Positions 35,830 to 40,659 of a stretch of 40,659 bases of DNA are shown one piece after another. Source of the DNA: a virus; the IMG/VR virus record IMGVR_UViG_3300015360_000086, positions 1 through 40,659 of that record. One strand, 5' to 3'. Numbering within the stretch: the first letter of the stretch is position 1; the number at the start of each line of letters is the position of its first letter. The notes under the pieces were generated by a model. It was not told the origin of the DNA, made no database searches, and saw nothing but the letters and a program-made list of their open reading frames with translations. A program made the translations under genes and the position numbers.

Positions 35830-38800
35830 ATGAGCCTATTCGAATCTGTTGATCAATTCGGTATCCCTGTCATCGAGAAGATGGTCCTCAAGGATTGGTC
35901 AGGCTACCAGAAACGGGTGGCGGACGCTTACTTGGCACGGCCCGAATTTGAGAGCGAGTATATCCCGAGCTGGAACTCTTTGATGCAGCACGTTGAAAAG
36001 ATGTTCAAGCAGATGCAGTCGAAGATCAGCATCGAGTTTGTGGATGAGGATCCCTACAAGGATCAAAAAGAGATCAGCCAGGACATTGAAAAGAACAAGC
36101 GGCTCAAGATCTTCAAGGGTGGCACGACTCATCCGGTGTGGACGAATGAGCAGAATCTGATGTTCCGCGCCTACCATGATTACCTTTCTCACGTTGCTGG
36201 TGACCACTCGTTTGGCGCAAAGGGTGAGATCGCGTCTTACAATCAGCACGTCAAGATGGCTCCGACTGATGCGAGGCTCGCCCTTTTCACGGAGATCGCA
36301 GGCCAGGCCATGACTGCGACTCAGACCGGCAGCTTCCCGGCGCAGAAGATCTGCAAGCTCTGGGGGTTCGATTACGTCAACCTCGGGAAGATTGATGAGG
36401 AAGAATACAAAAAGAATTTAGAGCAGGTCAAAGAGTCTGTCGATGAGTCGGCACCATCAGGATATGAATTCCAGATTGGAAAGTTTGATGGGGATGATGA
36501 CTTCGATCCAGACCCATCGTTTCAGGATTTCAAGATAGTAGCGATGGATTCAAAAGGCAGGCGAGTTGGATACGCGCTCATTGTTCACGTCGGCAATAAA
36601 ATCCAAGCGTATGAAGTCGAGGTCAGTAAGCGGCATCAACGTAAAGGCATCGCCACCGCGATGTATGATCACGCACAAGAGCTAACAGGAAAGAAGATTG
36701 AGCCCTACCGCGACGGCGATGGTGAGCACATGCAGACTAAATCTGCCAAGGCACTCTGGAAACATCGTGGTGTCGAGCTAGAAGCCAAGGGTGATTGGGA
36801 GTTAGAAGGCTACACGTTCGAGACCGAGGTGGATGGCAATACTCTTTTCATCAAAGCAATAAAGGACGGGAAGAAAGTTGCTGTGATGGACGTGGCCCCG
36901 TCAGAAGCGGAGAAGGGAAAGCTCTATCCATTAGGAGTGAAGGTCGATCCAGAACATCGCCGCAAAGGATTGGCGACCGAGATGTACAAGATTGCCGAGA
37001 AACATTTCGGAATGAAGTTCACCGATGGTCATTACCAATCGCCAGAAGGAAAGAAGTTCCGCAAGAGTCACGACAAGAATGAAGACGTGTCGGCTTCAGA
37101 CGGTACTCTCGCCCAAGAGTTCGCTGATAAGTTAAAGCTTGTTCGTTCTCGGCATGGTTGGGTGACAGACTCCAAGTTGCACAAGGGCAAGGGTTACTAT
37201 TCGGTGGATGTCCACGCGGTGATCGGTCCAGAGCGCGAGTCTACTGTTTGGACGGTTGACATTGAGAACGGAAAGTTCACATGGGTAGACTTCTCGCACT
37301 CAACTCCGATTGGAGATTCCGTAGATGACGCCATTGATTCGATCGGCATCATGATCCAAGATGAGGCTCCTGCACAGGTTCTTAGAAAGAAGGTTGAGTC
37401 GGTCGGAGATGCGAAGCAGATTGGTGAGGTGAAGATCGATCCTGAAGCATGGATCTCTGATCCTATTGAAGAAGTCACCAGAGTTTTTTCTGACAAGGGA
37501 GATGGCATTTGGGACGACGGTAAGCGATGGCTGGCTAAAAAAGTTGATGGCAAGGTAGCTGGGGCCATTCGATTTTCGGAGTACAAGTCTGAAAATGATT
37601 TCAAGCAAGTTCCGTCAAAGACCCTGAGTAGAATTGATTCTATTTTTATTGCTCCAGAGTTTCGTCGCAAAGGGATTGGTAAGGAATTACTTCTTCAAGC
37701 GATCAGAACTCATGGAGCAGTCGAGAGCAATATGTCTGCGACTCCAGACGGTGACGCTCTTTGGAAATCAATCAAAGGTACTCCAGGTATAGAAGTGAAA
37801 TACGATGATAGCTCTGAAGACTATGGCCACGTTGCGTGGAGTCTGAAGGGTGAGTCAACTGATCCCAAGTACGACGCCAGCGTGAAAGGTGCATTCGATA
37901 TGCTGACTAAGCAGAAGGCTTGGATCCCGGAAGAAAAGGTATCCTGGGTAACTAAAGATGATTTGGTTTTCGATAAGAAGAGAAACTTATTGTCTGGATA
38001 CAAATACGTTAAGCATGAACAGTTCAATGATGGTTGGGTAGTTAGGTACAATCGAAGGTCATATCGTCCGTTCAGTGTGTCGTGGATGTCTAATGAATTC
38101 CTTCCGGCTCCAAATAGTGGAGGAGCTAGGATGCACGCCAACACGCAGGACTTTAAAAAAGAAGAAGATGCAGAAGCGTACTACCAGTTCAGGAAGCATC
38201 AGTTGGAAGGTCTCGACAAATCTGATGTAAAGGAAGTGAGCGAGATGCGAACCAAAGACCTGAAAGTTGGTGGCAAGACGGTTGAGGCGGTTCTGTTGGC
38301 CGGTGGGCCAGGCTTCAAGATCTACCATGCATCCGGAGTAGACGGAGTCATCCTTGCTCTGGGTAGAAAACAATTCGTGGTGGCTGAGTCTGATCCAGAT
38401 TTCAAAACAGTCATGCAATATGTAAATCTAAAGTATCAGAAGTTGTCTGATCAAGAAGCCATCAAACAGGAGTTTAAGAAATTGATCGCCCCAAAGGCCC
38501 CGGTAAAAGAGGTCCACGAGATGGATCCGCCTTGGGACGGGCTTGCGGAAGGCCAGAAGACTTACACGAGTGATGAGGTCGCAAGCCATCTCGATTCCAT
38601 TGCAGAGCCAGGTGAGTACCTGGAGAACCAGCACGCAGACATCAGTCAGCACGATCGCTGGATCCTAAAAGAGATTGCGATCAGTGATCTGGACTTCAGT
38701 CAGGACAGGGTGGCGAGTGATGACTCTCAAGAGATCATCGACCGGTACAAGGGCCTGAAGTCGGAGGCTCCTCCCATCATCGTCGTCCCACAAGAGGAAG

Positions 38801-39807
38801 GTCTGCTTCGGATCGTAGACGGCTTTCATCGTGTGGCGATTGCCGACATGAAGGGTCATGCTCGGATCATGGCGTACATGCCTGCGGCCAGTGATGACGG
38901 CGAAGACCCAGAGTTGCCTGTTGATGAGTCAGATATTGTTGAGGCTGCGATTGATTCAGAAAGAGTGAACATCGACATCGGCGATACGAGGGGGATTATC
39001 TTTGTTGACTCCGATGATGATGCCGGAGAGTTTGAGTTCCATAAAACTAACGGACTCTTTGAAATTGATTTCATCACCGTGAGTCCAAAGTATCGAGGCC
39101 AGGGTGTTGCTGAGGTTGCGATCAAAAAGATTGCAAAAGAAGTAAGAGCTGACGGCTTTACTGGAATTTATGCCGATGTGATCTGGGGTGGATCGCTCAA
39201 AGCATTCGTGAATGCACTCGGGAAGCCGGACCATATGTCAGACGACATACGGGAGCTTTCCATGGAGAAGGCGCTGGCCAGGCTCCCAAAGACTCAGCCA
39301 GAAAAAGAAGACGGGATGTACTCCGCTGGGGATCATATCTCGGTTCGCTGGGACTTCCATGGCTCCGCAAGCGAAGGTCGCGATCTGGCCGAGAAGTATA
39401 TGGATACGGTTGATGCCAGGAATGGCCCGACAGAAGTTTTTGTGAATCCATCCAGAAAAGAGATCCGGGAAATTTCCCAGGACTTCGATAGCGTCCGAGC
39501 ATTCATTGATGGTGATCAGCTTTATGTTTGGAACCCGACCATTGCCCTTCACCAAGAGATCCGGGATCACTTCAAGCTGGGTAAGGACGCGCTGTCTTTG
39601 ATTCTTTATTTGCACAAGGGCAAGGTGACCGACGCTCAGGTAACTGACAATTCAAAACAATCTATCTGGCACCACAATCCAGAGGTGGCCGATTTTATTT
39701 TCAACAGCCCTGCGTTGGTTGGTATCAAGGATTCGTCGATGACTGTTAGCTATTATGATGAATCGATCGTTGGGGATTGGTTAGAGCTAGAGGCTGAAGA
39801 GGCTTAG
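35830..39807 (+). CDS. Giant polyvalent protein with four GNAT and one ParB-like domain
   Basis: The product is 1325 residues. Residues about 95-190 hold FRAYHDYLSHVAGDHSFGAKGEIASYNQH...ALFTEIAGQAM, a domain known from phage polyvalent proteins. Four acetyltransferase-like units show the acetyl-CoA loop R/Q-x-x-G-x-G/A: RHQRKGIATAM (about 270), EHRRKGLATEM (about 374), EFRRKGIGKEL (about 612) and KYRGQGVAEVA (about 1086). Residues about 950-1015 (ISDLDFSQDRVA..., PPIIVVPQEEGLLRIVDGFHRVA) form a ParB/Srx-like domain. Polyvalent proteins are typically delivered with phage DNA and act early on host proteins or defences; delivery here is inferred. Residues 425-540, 690-900 and 1140-1325 match nothing I know. 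No signal peptide. Confidence 0.8.
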   Translation: MSLFESVDQFGIPVIEKMVLKDWSGYQKRVADAYLARPEFESEYIPSWNSLMQHVEKMFKQMQSKISIEFVDEDPYKDQKEISQDIEKNKRLKIFKGGTTHPVWTNEQNLMFRAYHDYLSHVAGDHSFGAKGEIASYNQHVKMAPTDARLALFTEIAGQAMTATQTGSFPAQKICKLWGFDYVNLGKIDEEEYKKNLEQVKESVDESAPSGYEFQIGKFDGDDDFDPDPSFQDFKIVAMDSKGRRVGYALIVHVGNKIQAYEVEVSKRHQRKGIATAMYDHAQELTGKKIEPYRDGDGEHMQTKSAKALWKHRGVELEAKGDWELEGYTFETEVDGNTLFIKAIKDGKKVAVMDVAPSEAEKGKLYPLGVKVDPEHRRKGLATEMYKIAEKHFGMKFTDGHYQSPEGKKFRKSHDKNEDVSASDGTLAQEFADKLKLVRSRHGWVTDSKLHKGKGYYSVDVHAVIGPERESTVWTVDIENGKFTWVDFSHSTPIGDSVDDAIDSIGIMIQDEAPAQVLRKKVESVGDAKQIGEVKIDPEAWISDPIEEVTRVFSDKGDGIWDDGKRWLAKKVDGKVAGAIRFSEYKSENDFKQVPSKTLSRIDSIFIAPEFRRKGIGKELLLQAIRTHGAVESNMSATPDGDALWKSIKGTPGIEVKYDDSSEDYGHVAWSLKGESTDPKYDASVKGAFDMLTKQKAWIPEEKVSWVTKDDLVFDKKRNLLSGYKYVKHEQFNDGWVVRYNRRSYRPFSVSWMSNEFLPAPNSGGARMHANTQDFKKEEDAEAYYQFRKHQLEGLDKSDVKEVSEMRTKDLKVGGKTVEAVLLAGGPGFKIYHASGVDGVILALGRKQFVVAESDPDFKTVMQYVNLKYQKLSDQEAIKQEFKKLIAPKAPVKEVHEMDPPWDGLAEGQKTYTSDEVASHLDSIAEPGEYLENQHADISQHDRWILKEIAISDLDFSQDRVASDDSQEIIDRYKGLKSEAPPIIVVPQEEGLLRIVDGFHRVAIADMKGHARIMAYMPAASDDGEDPELPVDESDIVEAAIDSERVNIDIGDTRGIIFVDSDDDAGEFEFHKTNGLFEIDFITVSPKYRGQGVAEVAIKKIAKEVRADGFTGIYADVIWGGSLKAFVNALGKPDHMSDDIRELSMEKALARLPKTQPEKEDGMYSAGDHISVRWDFHGSASEGRDLAEKYMDTVDARNGPTEVFVNPSRKEIREISQDFDSVRAFIDGDQLYVWNPTIALHQEIRDHFKLGKDALSLILYLHKGKVTDAQVTDNSKQSIWHHNPEVADFIFNSPALVGIKDSSMTVSYYDESIVGDWLELEAEEA

Positions 39808-39861
39808 TAGATTTCCGACCACTTGATCTTTTTTGTCTTCAGGGTGTTGTCGATATAATCA

Positions 39862-40179
39862 TCATCGGCAGAGTTCCTCGGTGTATCTTCCTTGAAGGTT
39901 TTCATCGTGCCCGAGCTGAGCGTTGAGAAAGTCAGCCAGGTTTTCGGCATCCCCTTGGTGAAGATTGAGTTTCGTCATGGCGTAGTTCCAGTGAACAAAG
40001 CCACCAAATTCATAGGCTCCCCGTCCCTCGACGCCGATGAAGAGGCCGGTCTTGAGAGGGAGAATTCCCACGGTGAGCTGACTGACATTCGCAAGCGCGA
40101 TCTTTCCATGGAACGGAAGTTCGAGCTTGGTCCATCTGGCTAGGGTGGTGCGGCCTTTGGGCTTAGGTCTGATGGGCAT
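39862..40179 (-). CDS. Hypothetical protein with motif-driven start
   Basis: The product is 105 residues from ATG 40179, which lies 8 bases after the TGTTATG motif on the minus strand. Basic N-terminus (MPIRPKPKGRTTLARWTKLEL), then beta-rich segments (GKIALANVSQLTVGILPLKTGLFIGVEGRGAYEFGGFVHWNY) and a C-terminal helix. It may be a small virion- or DNA-associated protein. The 54-base gap to the polyvalent gene contains no gene. Confidence 0.65.
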   Translation of the reverse strand: MPIRPKPKGRTTLARWTKLELPFHGKIALANVSQLTVGILPLKTGLFIGVEGRGAYEFGGFVHWNYAMTKLNLHQGDAENLADFLNAQLGHDENLQGRYTEELCR

Positions 40180-40186
40180 TTATGAT

Positions 40187-40204
40187 GCATAACAAAATGT
40201 ATTA
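40187..40204 (-). promoter_or_regulatory. Motif AATACA-TTT-TGTTATG, 8 bases before ATG
   Basis: On the minus strand TAATACATTTTGTTATGC ends 7 bases before the ATG; from TTATG to ATG 40179 the gap is 8 bases (CATCATAA). TATAAT overlaps its 5' end (TTATAATACATT). No ribosome binding site is visible. Confidence 0.7.
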
Positions 40205-40265
40205 TAACCAGCAACAAGGAATAAACTGAAGCGAAACAAGTGGGTTAGTCTGTGTCCTAGATGAC

Positions 40266-40293
40266 GCATTGCGTATTGCGTATTGCATATTGC
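40266..40293 (+). repeat. Four tandem 7-bp repeats, RTATTGC type
   Basis: GCATTGC-GTATTGC-GTATTGC-ATATTGC (40266-40293) abuts the promoter motif at 40294. Heptamers with near-identical phase suggest a multi-copy binding site or iteron. The surrounding 40,205-40,317 stretch has no gene. Confidence 0.75.
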
Positions 40294-40309
40294 ATTACAT
40301 TTTGTTAGG
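40294..40309 (+). promoter_or_regulatory. Motif ATTACA-TTT-TGTTAGG, 8 bases before ATG
   Basis: The motif ends at 40309 and ATG 40318 follows after exactly 8 bases (ATTTAAAT), without a ribosome binding site. It is preceded directly by the heptamer repeats. Confidence 0.7.
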
Positions 40310-40317
40310 ATTTAAAT

Positions 40318-40377
40318 ATGAGCAACACCAAACAGTTCAAATATGCCCGTGAACTTTTCAAGCGTGGAGTTTGGTGA
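40318..40377 (+). CDS. Leader peptide-sized ORF
   Basis: This is a 19-residue ORF (MSNTKQFKYARELFKRGVW) from ATG 40318, 8 bases after the motif, ending at TGA that overlaps the next ATG (ATGA). It is basic and amphipathic. Coupling with its neighbour and the conserved spacing support it as translated, at least as a leader. Confidence 0.5.
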   Translation: MSNTKQFKYARELFKRGVW

Positions 40378-40451
40378 TGAGCAAGAAACAAGTTGAGCTG
40401 ATCAAAGTAGAGACCCGGCAGGCACTCGCTGCCGAAGGACGGACGGAATGA
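40377..40451 (+). CDS. Second short ORF in the chain
   Basis: This is a 24-residue ORF (MSKKQVELIKVETRQALAAE...) with ATG overlapping the previous stop and TGA overlapping the next start. It is a charged helix. A chain of three such overlaps (40377, 40448) argues for translation. Confidence 0.45.
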   Translation: MSKKQVELIKVETRQALAAEGRTE

Positions 40452-40659
40452 GTACCTACCCACGTTACGATAACAAGGAAACCTGCGAGCGCTGCCACAA
40501 GCCGGTGGACCCAAAGAAAGCGGTTTGGTTCGAATTAAATAATCACACGGGAATTTTTGAGGAATCGGGCACTGTCCCTGAAGAAGAATCTCAGGGCTGT
40601 TTTGTCTTTGGTGCGGATTGCGCCATGGTGGTCCGGGCGAACCGCGAGGGCTGGAAACA
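40448..40659 (+). CDS. Small zinc-binding protein (partial at the 3' edge)
   Basis: The frame is open from ATG 40448 to the window end (70 residues visible). It starts MSTYPRYDNKETCERCHKPVDPKKAVWFELNN and continues to CFVFGADCAMVV. CERC with a later C-x6-C pair suggests one zinc site, as in phage and bacterial DUF-type small proteins with a Cys pair, a variable middle and a second pair. The end is missing. Confidence 0.6.
   Translation, partial: MSTYPRYDNKETCERCHKPVDPKKAVWFELNNHTGIFEESGTVPEEESQGCFVFGADCAMVVRANREGWK

Overview
The window looks like part of a tailed-phage genome, or a very phage-like element, of a Gram-negative host. It holds a compact early/replication module, with most genes on the + strand and many joined by 4-base ATGA or GTGA stop/start overlaps. 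It also has a dUTPase, a tRNA-Asn, several phage glycosyltransferases, a probable wall hydrolase and a 1325-residue multidomain protein of the polyvalent type. Signal peptides and a heptosyltransferase-like (GT9) domain fit a Gram-negative host. I see no terminase, capsid, portal or tail gene, so integration state and phage class cannot be judged. I cannot name the host.

Layout. 1-9,300 is a mosaic accessory region. It has small phage genes, two exported proteins, a 2OG-Fe(II) oxygenase, a RusA-like resolvase, a DUF6948-like protein, a ribbon-helix-helix regulator, a wrecked neuB, a DNA methyltransferase split by a 38-unit Ala-Ser-X repeat, and a frameshifted TnpB. The same region carries two unusual repeat systems (GGGCNN hexamer arrays and GCAAGCNNN nonamer arrays) and a 59-bp inverted repeat flanking 3.9 kb.

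9,348-14,406 holds a SAM methyltransferase, metallophosphoesterase, ClpP-like protease, AT-hook protein and SNF2 helicase. 14,572-19,554 is the replication core: a winged-helix initiator, then a candidate structured leader RNA, then a small protein, a possible degenerate helicase loader, a DnaB-type helicase and a DnaG-type primase. 19,558-22,762 carries two glycosyltransferases and a membrane protein. 22,918-29,206 is recombination and DNA handling: an SSB-like protein, SF2 helicase, Gp157-like protein, a Cas4/RecB-like nuclease and a ParB-like protein. 29,299-32,960 holds the wall hydrolase, small proteins, dUTPase, tRNA-Asn and a glycosyltransferase. 33,186-35,699 has a second, intact-length TnpB and a six-fold Cys/His repeat protein. 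35,830-39,807 is the polyvalent protein, with four acetyltransferase-like domains and one ParB-like domain. The end has small genes led by a recurrent promoter motif.

Main things to look at: (1) chained Gly-X ORFs made of GGGCNN arrays, present on both strands; (2) a motif close to ATTACA-N3-TGTTATG placed exactly 8 bases before the start codon of four genes that lack a ribosome binding site; (3) an approximately 130-base leader with interleaved, competing stems before the replication operon; (4) the Ala-Ser-X repeat inside the methyltransferase; (5) the polyvalent protein. All functions are inferred from reading the sequence; no database search was run.
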